From positions 15,241,603 to 15,305,602 of the forward strand of contig NC_058161.1 in assembly GCF_020080835.1 (NCBI RefSeq): DNA of 64,000 nt. The letters are read 5' to 3'. Each line of letters opens with the position of its first letter. Positions within the stretch are counted from its first letter, which is position 1. This document shows positions 43,044 to 55,963 of this stretch, piece after piece. The position numbers and the translations under genes were made by a program. Under the pieces are notes generated by a model that worked only from the letters and a program-made list of their open reading frames with translations, did no database searches and had not been told where the DNA came from. Origin of the DNA: Cotesia glomerata. Its lineage: Eukaryota; Arthropoda; Insecta; Hymenoptera; Braconidae.

Positions 43044-45874
43044 CAATAAATTTGCAGACATCCTAAAAGAATTTCTCGAGCTGCTGGGAAATCCTTCTAA
43101 CAATATAGCAGCGAAAAATCCTGTTAGACATCATATTAAAACCACGGGACCGCCATGCGCACAGCGCGTTCGACAGCTCCGCCCAGAGCTACTCAAAAAG
43201 GCCAAGGAGGAATTTCAAATAATGCTTGACATGGGCATTATGAGACCCTCCAGCAGTCAATGGGCCAGCCCGCTACACATGGTGCCAAAGAAAAATGGTG
43301 ATTGGCGACCTTGTGGAGATTTTAGAAAACTGAACGAACGAACCGAGCCAGACCAGCATCCAATTTCATTATTAACAGATTGCACTTGGTTTTGGCAGGG
43401 AAAAAAATATTTTCTAAGGTCGATCTCAAACGAGCGTACAACCATATACGAGTAGCCGAAGAAGACATACCTAAGACGGCTATAATCACGCCATTTGGAC
43501 TCTTCGAGGTCAGTCTACTTACCCTATGGTCTACGAAACGCAGCTCAGTCTTTCCAGAGACACATCAATGAAGTTATTCGAGGACTAAAAATGTCTTCGC
43601 TTTCATCGATGACATTTTGGTCGCATCCGAGACCGAAGAAGAACATGAGGAACAGTTACGTGCACTTTTTAAACGACTGAAACAGTACGGCTTGTGCATT
43701 AACGCTGACAAGTGCATTTTCGGTGCATCATCAATCGATTTTTTGGGCTATCGACTCTCCGCGGAAGGTGCTTCCCCATTACCGGACCGAGTCCAAGCCT
43801 TACTCGACTACAAAAGCCTGACACAATTGTAGAATTGAGACGCTTCATAGGAGCTATCAATTTTTACCGCCGCAACGTCAAAAATGCAGCCGAAGCACAA
43901 GCGCCTCTAAACGAGTTGCTAAAAGACTCCAAAAAGAACGATAATCGACCCGTCCCTTGGACAGAAGAAACTTCACAAGCTTTTGAGAAGGTAAAGAACA
44001 ATTGGCACACGCCACCCTCCTAGCACATCCCGTTCATGGAGCCGAGCTACGACTAGTCACCGACGCGTCAAGCACAGCCATCGGCGCATCCATAGAACAA
44101 CGAGTTGACGGAAACTGGCAGCCACTCGGATTCTTTTCTCGAAAACTTACTGAAGCCCAAAAGAAATACAGCACCTACGACAGAGAGCTTACAGCAGTCT
44201 TCGAAGCCGTAAAATATTTTCAACACTGGTTGGAAGGACGAAATTTTGCCATTGTCACAGACCACAAACCATTGATCTACGCCTTTCAGCAAAAAGGAGA
44301 TAAAACTGCTCCACGGCAAATCAGGCAATTAGGATACATTGGACAGTTTACTACGGACATAAGGCATATCAACGGCGCAGAAAATTTGGTAGCAGACGCG
44401 TTGTCACGAATTGACGCGATCAGACTGCCAACAGCTATAAATTTCGAAGAGTTAGCACGAGCTCAGACAAACGACATCGAGTTAGCACAGCTGATCAGCG
44501 ATCAGAACACATCGCTCAAACTACAAAAACTAACCTTTGGACCAGATCACCAAGCAATATATTGTGATGTCTCTGCAAATGACATACGACCTTTTGTACC
44601 AGCGAGCTTTCGTCGCCAGATTTTCGACACATTTCATAATTTGTCTCATCCCAGCGGCCGAGTAACAAATAAAATTATCGCGCAGAGGTACATTTGGCCT
44701 TCTATGAACAAAGACATCACCAAATGGGCCAAAAATTGTCTTCAGTGTCAAAATCAAAGTCGGTCGTCATGTGCATACACAACCTGCTGCTTTCACAAAT
44801 CCTGACGCAAGACTAGATCATATACACATTGATTTAGTTGGTCCAATGCCTGAATCCGAAGGATTTCAATATTGCTTAACCATGGTTGATAGATTCACTA
44901 GATGGCCAGAAGCTATCCCCATCAAGGACATCACCGCGGAAACGGTAGCTACCGCTTTCTATAATCATTGGATCGCTCGGTTTGGTTGCCCTAAGTTGGT
45001 CACCACTGACCAGGGATCTCAATTTGAAAGCGCTCTGTACCAGGCACTACTCAACTTAGTCGGAGGAAAACGTGTTCGCACCACGGCTTACCATCCAGCA
45101 GCTAATGGACTCATCGAGCGTTGGCACAGGACAATGAAGGCCGCAATTATGTGCCACGAGAATCCTCAATGGACTAAAGTGCTTCCGACAGTCTTATTAG
45201 GATTGAGATCCTGCTACAAGGAGGAACTCAAGGCTTCACCAGCCGAATTCCTCTACGGTACAAACCTCAGGATACCAGGAGAATTTTTTACACACGAAGA
45301 TCCTCCAGATGACCCTCAATTTTTCCTAGAAGATTTTAGAGTCCATATGAGAGACGTTAAGCCAGCTCCTGCAGCTCATCATTGCAAAAGAAAAGCTTTC
45401 TGCTATAAAGATTTGTCAACGTGTACCCACGTCTTCCTAAGAATCGATGCTGTCAAACGCCCTTTGGAGCAACCTTACTCAGGACCACATGTCGTGAATA
45501 AACGCATTGACGATCGTACTTTTAGCATCAACGTCAGTGGAAGAGATACAGTCGTCAACGTTGAACGCCTTAAACCAGCTCACATGGAAACTGCAGAGTT
45601 ACCAGAGCCACAGGAGCCACAGGATCCAGAACCGGCATCAGAAACCTCTGAACAACCGGCCACTGGGAACCTAGTCGTACCAGTCGAAGTTCATAGACCA
45701 ATGACTACTACGACTAGCAATAAGGATCCACCAACTCCAAAGACGTTCATTCCAGGACTACAACCGGTGCAAACTACCTTTTCATCGACTCTGCGAACCT
45801 ACCCAACGAAGAAAGTCAAAATAAATCTTCAGAAAAATCAGGTATTCGCATTCTACCGAACACCGCCTACCTGA
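43015..45874 (+). pseudogene. Pol (RT, RNase H, integrase) of the Gypsy element, frame-broken
   Basis: Domains appear in order across several frames: RT blocks VPKKNGDWRPCGDFRKLN, VDLKRAYNHI, LPYGLRNAAQSFQRHI and the catalytic FIDD near 43605; RNase H with LVTDASS near 44055; an integrase HHCC zinc finger near 44640-44760; the integrase core with DHIHIDLVGP, TTDQGSQFES and NGLIERWHR in the 367-codon ORF at 44771-45874. Frame changes fall near 43.39, 43.50, 43.60, 43.82, 44.00 and 44.76 kb, most of them single-base. This copy cannot make full pol as sequenced. Confidence 0.9.
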
Positions 45875-45893
45875 TTCTTAGGGGGGGGAGTGG

Positions 45894-46233
45894 TGTAGGG
45901 GATATACACGCACACATTCATACATGGACACATATACACAAGTCAAACCTCACACACTGTACACCAGTGGAGGCAACTCAACTATACAAAAATTACCGAC
46001 TGAGACCTTCTCCGTACGGTTGGCAGTTGAATTATTATTATGATTACTAAGCTAACCATTAAATATACATATACATGTGATGCTACTTTAAGAATAAAAT
46101 AACTAATTATTTTTGTATTACTAATTGAGAATTGTGATTAATAAAGCGAAGGTTGCTGCATACACGCGTTAATAATTAATTATATAAATAATATAAATAA
46201 GTGGAGTAATATATATATATATAAACCCCCACA
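45894..46233 (+). repeat. 3' LTR of the Gypsy element
   Basis: 340 bp, reading the same as the 5' LTR, followed by the ATAA duplication at 46234-46237 and preceded by a G8 polypurine tract. Confidence 0.92.
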
Positions 46234-46586
46234 ATAACAGTGAACAGTTCTACCCTCTACAGTTAATACAATGTACTCCTATCTTACCGGCTTTTACCAA
46301 ACAAAAACTGACTAGACGAATATTGTTTACATACCTCTAAACATTTAAATAATATATCGTTTTTTTATACAAAAAAATTAATTTTATAAATTAATAAAGT
46401 TATCTAAGTGTGTTTATTTATAATATTTATTTGATTGTGTTAACTCAAACCTGTAATTGTATAAATAAATTTATTTAAAGGAATTATTAAGTATATTTTC
46501 AGGTTAGTATCACTTTATTATTTTTTTAAATTATTTTGGAGTAAGAAAATAAATAACTGCTTAATTTTTGTTTCAGTTTTAAAATA

Positions 46587-49500
46587 ATGGAATCAAGAAC
46601 GGAATTTAAGATAAAAAATCCCCCGTCTGATGCGATTTCAGCGGTTGAATTTGGTCCAAATTCAACCCAATTTTTGTTAGTATCATCATGGGACTCAACA
46701 GTGCGGCTTTATGACATTCATGCTAATTCTATGCGATTGAAATATAACCATGATCAACCAGTCCTTGATGTTGCTTTTCAAGTAAACTAACATTTTTTAT
46801 TTAATTAACTAACATGTTTTTATTTTTGTTTGCAGTCAATTTAGGTTTGCAGACAATTGAGTTGTCAAAAAAATATTTTTATAGTCTAAAATTATTACAG
46901 ATATATTTTTTGAATTATTTATAAAAAACCTAAATTATTCGAATTTTAATTTTAATGTTAATAGTAAAATCTTAATAAACTTTGAAAGTAACAATAGTAT
47001 GAAGGTAAAAGCACTAATTATTGATAGGCTCCATTTGTTAACACAATTTGTTAGCATTTATATTCAATTATTTACAGTACTAATAACATTTGTATATTTA
47101 TTACATAATCTTTATAATTTAAAGAATTAAAAAAGATTAATAGTTGTGAAATATATCAAATATTCATTTGTAAAAAAAATTTTTTTTGTTAATTGGATTA
47201 TTTTAAAATAGCTCATAAATTTCAAATTCCTTAGCAATTTTATTCAGACAAGCACGCTTTTAAAAAAATCATTTTTAATTATAATATTTGCTCACATTTG
47301 ATTTTTTTTTTAAATGAATGAAATATTAGAAATCAACAATATTAGTCGCAATTAATTGAATATTTATTAATTTTAAAATAATGGGTGTCAATCATTGATC
47401 AATAAATTTCAGTCTGCATCTTATATTGATAAATAAATTTAGATTGTGCTGTAACTTATTGTTTATTCTTTCATTTTAGATATTCATTTTAAAAATTAAA
47501 AGAAAATGTAATAAATATTTAACATTCATTTTATACGCCTGTTATTGTATTTTATTCATGAAATTGATAATTTTCGCGAATTATGATGATCAATATTTGG
47601 TACGACGGTATGTCACTAAATAGATCAGTTATTTTTAGCCTGACAATTTTTGTCAGTTGAATTCAACTATTGAATTTGAGAAAATATTAAAATTTATGAT
47701 TTTGTTTAATAAAAAAAAAAAAAAAAGAAAACGAATTTATAAAATTTTTTAAATTCAACAATCTTAGTTTTAAATATGTTAAAGAAAATTATAATTTTAA
47801 CTGTTTTGTATTTTGTCAATAATCAGTACTTTTTACCTTATAATATATGATTCTAAAATCAGTAGACATCTGACTGTTAAATGATTTTAATCAATGAATA
47901 AATTAGTGCTACAAAAATATTTTATTTTAATGTCGTTTTAGGTTTTTTTATTTTAATTTCTATTTGTAAAAATGAAAAAAAAAATTTTTTTTCAAATAAT
48001 TTGTTAGAAAAAATTGTAAATTTTGTCAGCTCCTGGTAAATTTAAATATTATTTTAATACAGACAAACTCAACTAAATCAGCTACTGTCAATTATTTTAA
48101 ATAACACTTAAAAGTGAATTGCATTCACTTTTTTATTTTTATAAATTTTGAATAGCTCAGCAATGAGATACTAAAAACAAATCTTAAAAAAAAATAGTCA
48201 CAAATTAATCATTCAATCACATTAATAATAATCATTCATTTAATTTTCAGGATGCAGTACACGCTTACAGTGGAGGATTAGGCTGTACACTAAAAATGTA
48301 CGATATCAACGCGAACGCAGAAACGATAATGGGTTCACATGAAAAAGCTATCAGAAAAATAGAATACTGTTCATCGGTAAACGCTATTTTGACGGGAGGA
48401 TGGGATGCTGCGGTTAAGTTATGGGACCCGAGAACACCTACTTGTGTTGGTACTTATTTGCAACCTGATACCGTATTAGCACTGTCGGTTTGTGGTGATA
48501 AATTTGTCGTCGGCACTGCTAAAAGAAAAGTTTGCATTTGGGATTTAAGAAATATGGCTGGAATGTTCCAAAGACGTGAGAGTAGCTTGAAGTATCAAAC
48601 ACGGTGTATTAAAGGATTTCCCAATGAACAGGTAGGTTTTATCATTTTTCTTAATTTAATTAAAAAAACATTTTTTTTTTTTTATTTTAATAAAAAACCA
48701 TTTTAATTACTTTTCTGAAATTCATGTTTATAATTTTCATATTTAACTGCAACAATTCATGCAAAATTTTGTTTCAAATATTTTTACATGAATTTTAACT
48801 CAAAATATTTTATAAAAAAAAAAAACGATTTCAAAGAAAAAATCGCAGGGCAAAGACTCCAAATATTGATTAGTTTAGATAAAATGAACATAATTACATT
48901 ATTTGTAAATTTTTTGGAAGAATTTATGAGTTGAAACGAGTATTATGCTTTTTTATAGTTTTAACTTACAAACTACAATACTTTTGTTTATAAAATACAT
49001 AATAATAAACATTAAAATGTAATAATTAACGTTACGTCGGTCAATATTTGGTTCCTTTACTTTAAATAAGTAATTTTTTAAGATACTATTTCGACTGATC
49101 AGATGCGACACAATTTTACTGAAATTTATCATATGACTAACTTTATAAATTTTATGCAAAATTTTATAGAATATTTTTGATATATAATGATTTTTTTTTT
49201 TTTTTTTTTTAGGGCTACGTTTTAAGTAGTATTGAAGGAAGAGTAGCCGTTGAATATTTGGATACAACGCCAGAAGCTCAAAAGAAGAAATATGCATTCA
49301 AATGTCATAGAATAAAAGAAAATGGTATTGAAAACATTTATCCAGTAAATGCCATAAGTTTTCATACAACATACAACACATTTGCTACTGGCGGTTCCGA
49401 TGGATACGTCAACATTTGGGACGGATTTAATAAAAAGCGTTTATGTCAATTCCACAAATATAATGCGGGTGTTGCCGCATTGTCATTCAGCCATGATGGC

Positions 49501-49617
49501 TCTGTATTGGCTATTGGTGTATCATTTTTGGATCCAGCTGAAATAACTCCTGTCGTACATGATGAAAAAGAAATTTATATTCGTTATGTCAATGATCAGG
49601 AGACAAAACCGAAATGA
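46587..49617 (+). CDS. Bub3: Bub3, spindle assembly checkpoint WD40 protein
   Basis: Coding exons 46587-46781, 48251-48631 and 49213-49617, all phase 0, give 326 residues (human BUB3 has 328). Diagnostic blocks are SSWDSTVRLYD, TGGWDAAVKLWDPR, VGTAKRKVCIWDLRN, the RESSLKYQTRCI segment, GRVAVEYLD, and HRIKENGIENIYPVNAISFH before TGGSDGYVNIWD. Bub3 is a seven-bladed WD40 propeller that brings Bub1 and BubR1 to phosphorylated KNL1 at kinetochores. The start follows an acceptor-like TTTTTGTTTCAG, so a non-coding 5' exon is likely upstream. AATAAA lies at 49657-49662. The gene begins only about 350 bp beyond the young Gypsy 3' LTR. Confidence 0.97.
48848..49065. repeat. MITE in Bub3 intron 2
   Basis: The left end contains ACTCCAAATATTGA and the right end the complement of GGAACCAAATATTGACC. 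The interior (TTGGAAGAATTTATGAG and more) recurs in the CALML4 intron at 62171-63030. Confidence 0.6.
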
Positions 49618-49922
49618 TGGTTTCCGCACAATTAATTAAATGAATTATTAATTATTAATAAAGTAATTCTTTTTATAGAAAATATTTCGATCTGTTTATT
49701 TCAATTTATATATAATAGTATATACATAAAATATTTTTGTGCTAACGTAAAATAATTTTTTTGTATCATATGTACATCTTAAAAAAATAATTTTTATTCT
49801 CTAAAAACAATAATAACGAACAATTAATTTATTTAAAACACTAAATTGCAGCTTTTGTATATATATATAAAATTGACACATAATCTATTAACTCCAAAAA
49901 TTAACATTCAATAAAACCTTAT

Positions 49923-52900
49923 TTATTTACTAATATATTTTCTCAAATAATCACGTATTATGTCGTGAGTTGCAAAACTAATGCTAACTGCAACAGGCCC
50001 TTTCACCCAATTCATTGTTAAGCCTTTATAAAATGCCATTAACCCTTCCTCTCTGTTAAAAGAAATCAAGAGATATATATTTTGTATATCGATTTTTAAA
50101 TTCATTAAATTTATCTTATTTACTTAAATAGTTAACAAGTAGAAATTTTCATGCCATTTTTTTTTTATTATTAAAATAAAAATAATGCAACTACTTAAAA
50201 ATAGTTGTTAAAAAAAATACTTTTTTCATCTCTGTTTTAAGTAAGAGTTTTAAAAAAATATTTTTCATGAACAGTACTTTTAAAATTTTTGAATATTGAA
50301 AGTTAAATGAACTAAAAGTTGATCACTTATACTTGGAAAATACTTAAGAACAACAAGTCGTTTGATATAAATAAAAAATACCGAAAAATATCCATAGATT
50401 GAAAATTTAAGGGGGATAACCACTGTGACGAATCGAAAAAAAAAATATTCCTTTTCTTTAAATCAAAGTTTATGTATTCAAAAATATGTTGATAAAGTTT
50501 GAGATCAAAATTTCAAATATTTTCGGAGCTATAATCACTTTAGTGAGAGCAGGTAGACCGATCATTTTTGCTGAGCGCTCCGACGAAAATGTCGAATTCT
50601 TTAGAAATCGAATTTAAACAGATAATAAAAAAATTAAAAAAGTCATGAACACCACATGAGATAAAGAAGAAGAGCCCTAATATGACTCAGGATTCGATAG
50701 TTTAATTTAAGGTAGTTGTCATGGTTAAGGCATACCGTCAGAAATTTCTAAATTATTGTATACTTATTAAAGAAATGATGATACAATTACTCTAAAAATG
50801 TAAAGTCGATTGACCACCTTTTAACCCAAGATGAATCCAATTAAAAATTGGATATTTAACATTGATTGCGTACGATCTCTGCAGTTCTGTACCAGTTTCT
50901 GAGTTATAAAAAAAAACTGTCAGAAATTTTCAAAAAACTGACAGTTTTTTAATGTATTTGTTGTGAGTTTAAAAAAAAATAAAAAAAAATTTTTTGACCA
51001 TCTAATTATTTTTAAATAACGGATTAAAGTTCAACAATTTATGAAAAAGTATATATCTACAGAGCCGGACAGAAACAATTGAATGGGTTGCGTCTTTACG
51101 GGTACAATCTTGCGTAAAAATTATGGATTACTTAGCTACAAGCTCATATACTTTTGCGGCGCATATAATCTCTTATTTTTTGATAATATTGTACCATGAA
51201 AACTACCTTAAGTATAATTATTTCATAAGATACATGATTTTAGAGTAAAATAAACTAAAAACTTTAAATGCCTTTTTTCAAACTGGTCGCATCGGTAACT
51301 CAATCAAATATTAGCCGATTTTCAAATTTTTATTTTTTTATTTTTGTTCGCTTTTACAGAGGCTAAGGTTGCTCGTAGCCGATTTTGATTTTTACGATTT
51401 TTGAAGACTGTTTGAATCTAAAAAAAAAAAAAAGACCAAGTACATGAAAAAATTTTCAATCGGTCGCTGTTTTTTTTTCTAATCAAAACAAAAAAAATTG
51501 GCTACGTGTAATGATAATTATATTCATACAGATTATAACGTAACTAACATTTTTTTTTTTCGGATGACCCGTTTTCGAGATAGCAATGCGACCATAGAGG
51601 TGGAATTTTTTTTAAAGCTGGATAAGAATGTTAATAACTTTGTAACGATTTGATATTTCTTATTGAAAATTAAGGATCTTTATCTTCAGTGTACATTCAA
51701 TAGAACAAAAAAAAAACCTGATCTCCAAATTTCGTTATTTTCTCAGTAAAAAAAAATCCTGAGAATCACCTATTTTTTCTGTCATCAGTGGCTATCCCCG
51801 TTAACAAGTTATTCTGGATTTAATGTTCCTAATATAATGTAATGAGTGATGAAAAAAAAATTGTCAACACGAATAAACTTAATGCTTTAATTAAATCCTT
51901 ACCTATAAATTTTAACAGTAGTCGAAATGGTGGTATGATAAAAAGCTCCTTTGATGGCCGATGTCTGCATCCGTCTTCTCACAATGTCCAATGGATAGCT
52001 GGCCGTTTGTCCAACAATACCAGCTATTGCTCCACAACTCAATGTGGCCAAAGTTGCGAATCCCGGATTCATTTGAATTTTATCAACTGTTTATCAACAG
52101 GCGGACGGATCATTTAACACTTTTACATGTCCGTCATTTCTCTCCTTCATTAATATTAGTATTAATAGCGCAAATTTTTTTAAAACATTTCAAAGCTTTT
52201 CTTTTTCGTTTATTCTTAATTAATTAATTAGTAAAAAACGTTATTTTAATATTTTATGTATCTTTTATAATTTATTTGTAACTTATATCAAAAAATACTG
52301 ATAAAAGTAAAAATTGACTGATGAATTTTACCAATGGTATAAAAACAAATTTTTTTTTTATTTATTTATGATTTTCAAATTTAATATTATAAATTTTCAT
52401 TGAAAAAATTATAGGTCTAAAGAAAAACTTTAAAAATTTTGTTTCTCATTTTTATGTTAATAATTGAATGTAAAAAGAAAGAACAAGAAATTGTGAAAAT
52501 AATAATTTAACATTTAATTTACCTGCCATAAACATTTTGAGAGTATCATAAGTATAAAAACTACAGCCTGCATATGGAATCACACCTAATATTGTCGCAG
52601 TAAATCCTCTATAAAATGCCAAAAATCCTTCGTTTTTATAAATTTGTACAAAAACTTCGCGCAATGTTTTGTATTCAGTTTTTTGTGTTACTGCCATTCT
52701 TGCGCGTGCTAAATCCAATGGATAAGTTAAACTTTGAGATGTTACACCAGCTAATGAACCAGCTAGTAATCTATAAACTGACGATCTGAAATTATTTTTA
52801 TATTTTATTATAATGTATAATGTATCCTTCATAACATTTTGTTATTTTAATACTTCAATACATTGCAGAAATAGTAATTTGTTAATGGTATATCTCTAAA

Positions 52901-55900
52901 TTACTCATTTTTTTTTTTCAAACTTAGAAATAATTTTCAACTTCAATTTAAAAATGCTTCAATCACTTTTTTCAACATGATAACTAATAATTAAAGTTTT
53001 TATTTTAATCTCATTTAAAATATCATTTTCTATTAGCAACGTTAAATTATGATTTTAAATTATTTCTATGTATTAAATGATCTATTTGTATTTCATTAAA
53101 ATTTTTAATTGAATTTATTTTTAAACCTTTAATTAATTAATTTTGTACTGAGTTATATTATATGGGTGATTCTCTGTAAGAACGTCTTAAATCTGTACAA
53201 AATTGTCCGGCCAAATTATTTTTGATTTTATTAGAAAAAAAATTAACAAGAACTATAAAACTATCAGTTTAATCATAATAAATAAATAGCCGAATTAATT
53301 TTTGTTTTTTTGATATTTGTGTATCTTTTGCCATATAACATGACAGGGGACTGTTTTTTTTTATCAAATTGAGAAAAATCAAGCAAACTATTTCAATGCA
53401 TTCAACTTTTCAAGTTCTCAATGAATGTTTACATTAATTAGAATAATATTAAGACTTATGGATCCAATTTTATAAATAAATTATAAATAAAAAGAGCTGC
53501 CAGGGGACTGAAATTTGAAGTGGCCCAGACACATATTTCGAGCACAAACGGTGCTTTGACACAAAATAAAATGGCGATAAAGCGCTAACAAGCCTATGGT
53601 TATTAACTTAAGGCTAGTTAGGTCCTTATAAACCTTACAGAACATAAAATATCAAGATGGATTTTTTTTTTTTAAGCTTTGAACTTCTGGCAGGGGACTG
53701 TTATAAGAATGCCTGGGACACACTTTGGTTGAATGAATTTAATGAAACAAATTAATTTTCGGTACTTTTTATTGAAGAAGATTGTTAGTTAACTAATTAA
53801 GTTTATAAATATTATGGACCAAATTATATGTTATGGACGAATAACTTAAAATTTAATCTTAAAGTTTTAATTTTGGGAATGGGACAGCCCAGGGGACTGT
53901 TATTTCGGTGGTTTACGAATTTATAGCCAAAAAACCAAAATTTAATTCATTTTAGTTTTCAATGCTCCAAATAGAAATGTTTTTTTACTTTTGTAATAAA
54001 TTTTTTTTAGTAACAAAATAACAATTTTTCTAATAAAAAAATGCCTGGGACAATAAAAAACATCCTTACAGAGAATCACCCATCTACAAATGTAAGCCGA
54101 TGTGAACCAATGTATCTAAAATATTGATGGCTTTGAGGGAGCTTAGGTTTCAGAGTCAAATAGAATTTTTATCTATCTATCTATCTTCTCAAAAAAATTA
54201 GCAATTTTTTTTTAATTAATACATTTCATGATTTATTAACAACAATTTTTCATTAATTAACAATTTAAAAAATTGAATGATGAAAATATAAATTTTTTTG
54301 GTCAAGCAGAGAACAAAATAATTGTCATATCTTACAATCTAAGTGCTTTTCGTAAAGTCATTTAAAACTAAGTGTTGGTATATTGATCAAAATACTTACG
54401 AATTTTTGCCATTGACATTTAATATGCGTTTCCATTGTTCATGAGCAGCAAACTGTATTGCAGAATAAGGCACAATTCTTATCATAGTTGCACTATTACC
54501 GCGCCACAAACTCAACAAGCCTTCATTTTTATAAGCTCTTACTAAAAAGTCAATTGCAGCTCGCTGAGAATATTGCATTTTAGATATTTGAAAATTTATT
54601 TTTGTCCGGTCTAATGGTGCAATTGTTGTCTTTGCTATTGCACCTGCCGCAGCACCAGCTACCAAGCTCGTTAAAACTCGTTCAGAATTCGATAGGTTTG
54701 GAAAGTCTTTCTCCTTAGTGTTCTAGTGAAGAAAAAAAATTTTAATATATATATACAAGTGAAAATTCGATTAAAAATAAAGAATAAAAATTTTTTGATT
54801 ATTTTTTTCATTCTTCAATTTGTAATTGTAGGTATTTTTTAGTGACTCGAATATTAATGGAAAAATGATACATGGATATGTAAAATTTTACTTCCTAGAT
54901 TGATATAAATTAATGATACTGAATTAAACAGACATCTAACCATTTTTTAGATTTTTATAACAATTAAATTATAATGAAAAAAATGAAGCCAAAAAATTTC
55001 ACATGTAGAAATAAAAAAAAAATTATAAGTGCGAATTTTTTTTAATATGTTTTTTTATAATAATTGATTTATTACAAAAATTTTAAGAATTGTTAAATGT
55101 CTGCTAATTTCAGTATCAATAATTTCAGTTATCAGTAAGATAACAGAATTTAATATAAAATTTTCATTCTTAAGACTATTTTTAAATAAGAAAATTTTCT
55201 GAGTAGGAATTAGATTCATTTAAAAATTGTTGTCTTTTTTTTTTGTGAAAAAAATTTTATGCAGTATAATTAAATATTTAAGCTTATAAGATATTTATAG
55301 ATTCTTTAAATTAAATATATTTATCATGTTTATAGATTTTCCGTTGATTAAATGCTGTTGACATTAAAATATTTTTTTTTATCCTGCATAAAAAATTATT
55401 TCATAAAGAATCATTAGTCAGCGGATTAAAAAAAATAAACTTAAAACTTTTTTTTTAGAAAGAGTTTGAATAAGTGCTAATATTTAATTCTTCAATAAAT
55501 CCTATTTTCAGAGATTGTATCCTAAATTAGCTGACCTCTAACAATTCTTGAAATTTTTATAGCAAATCAATTTTATTATAAGAAAAATATTTTTTAAAAT
55601 TCTCATTTGTAATTTTTTCAATTCTTAGATGTAAAATTTTTTTGCTAAACTTTTTCAGTATAATTTAATTGTTATAAAAATCTAAAAAATTGTTAAATAT
55701 CTGCTAAATTTAGAATTATCAAAAATAAATAAGTTGAGTTAAAAACTCAAATGTTGATTTTGAAAAAAAAAAAAAAAAAAAAAAAACCCTGATAAATATA
55801 ATTCTTCTACAAAATAGATATAAAAAAATTCTTCAGTCTAAAAAAAAGAATCGAAAAATAAATTTTCATGACTTATACTAACCGTTTTAGTTATTGAACT

Positions 55901-55963
55901 CTTATTATTGTCACTATCAAAACCAGTGTTATTAATAGCATTGTTCTTGGTGTTTCCAGCCAT
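49923..55963 (-). CDS. SLC25A42: SLC25A42-type mitochondrial coenzyme A carrier
   Basis: Minus-strand exons 55883-55963, 54400-54722, 52523-52785, 51903-52086 and 49923-50052 give 326 residues with consistent phases. Three mitochondrial-carrier repeats are visible, each with the signature: APLDRTKINFQ, YPLDLARARMAV and YPLDIVRRRMQT. Further SLC25A42-like stretches are LSLWRGNSATMIRIVPYSAI, ILGVIPYAG and GLTMNWVKGPVAVSISF. The family exchanges CoA, dephospho-CoA and adenine nucleotides (ADP, PAP) across the inner membrane. The first 27 residues are polar with no clear presequence. It is tail to tail with Bub3, with 305 nt between stop codons. Introns 2 and 4 contain MITEs. Confidence 0.93.
50411..51800. 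mobile_element. TTAA-flanked MITE (1.39 kb) in the carrier gene
   Basis: TTAA at 50407-50410 and 51801-51804. The inverted ends are GGGGGATAACCACTG and the complement of CGGGGATAGCCACTG. A truncated relative sits in BCAS2 intron 2; compared with it, this copy carries several hundred extra bases in the middle (about 50640-51300), perhaps a nested insertion. No coding. Confidence 0.75.
53162..54083. mobile_element. MITE with repeated CAGGGGACTG, carrier intron 2
   Basis: Perfect 19-bp inverted ends ATGGGTGATTCTCTGTAAG (53162-53180) and complement (54065-54083). Inside, the 10-mer CAGGGGACTG occurs four times at 53344, 53511, 53691 and 53890, spaced 167, 180 and 199 bp apart, with related CCTGGGACA motifs between. 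No ORF. Confidence 0.8.

Larger units (their letters stand above)
40896..46233 (+). mobile_element. Full-length Ty3/Gypsy LTR retrotransposon
   Basis: 5338 bp with 340-bp LTRs at both ends, the 4-bp duplication ATAA (40892-40895, 46234-46237), a primer binding site, a gag-protease ORF, RT-RNaseH-integrase remnants in the order typical of Ty3/Gypsy, and a polypurine tract TTAGGGGGGGGAG before the 3' LTR. There is no envelope gene. Matching LTRs indicate a very recent insertion, yet pol carries at least six frameshifts. Confidence 0.93.
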
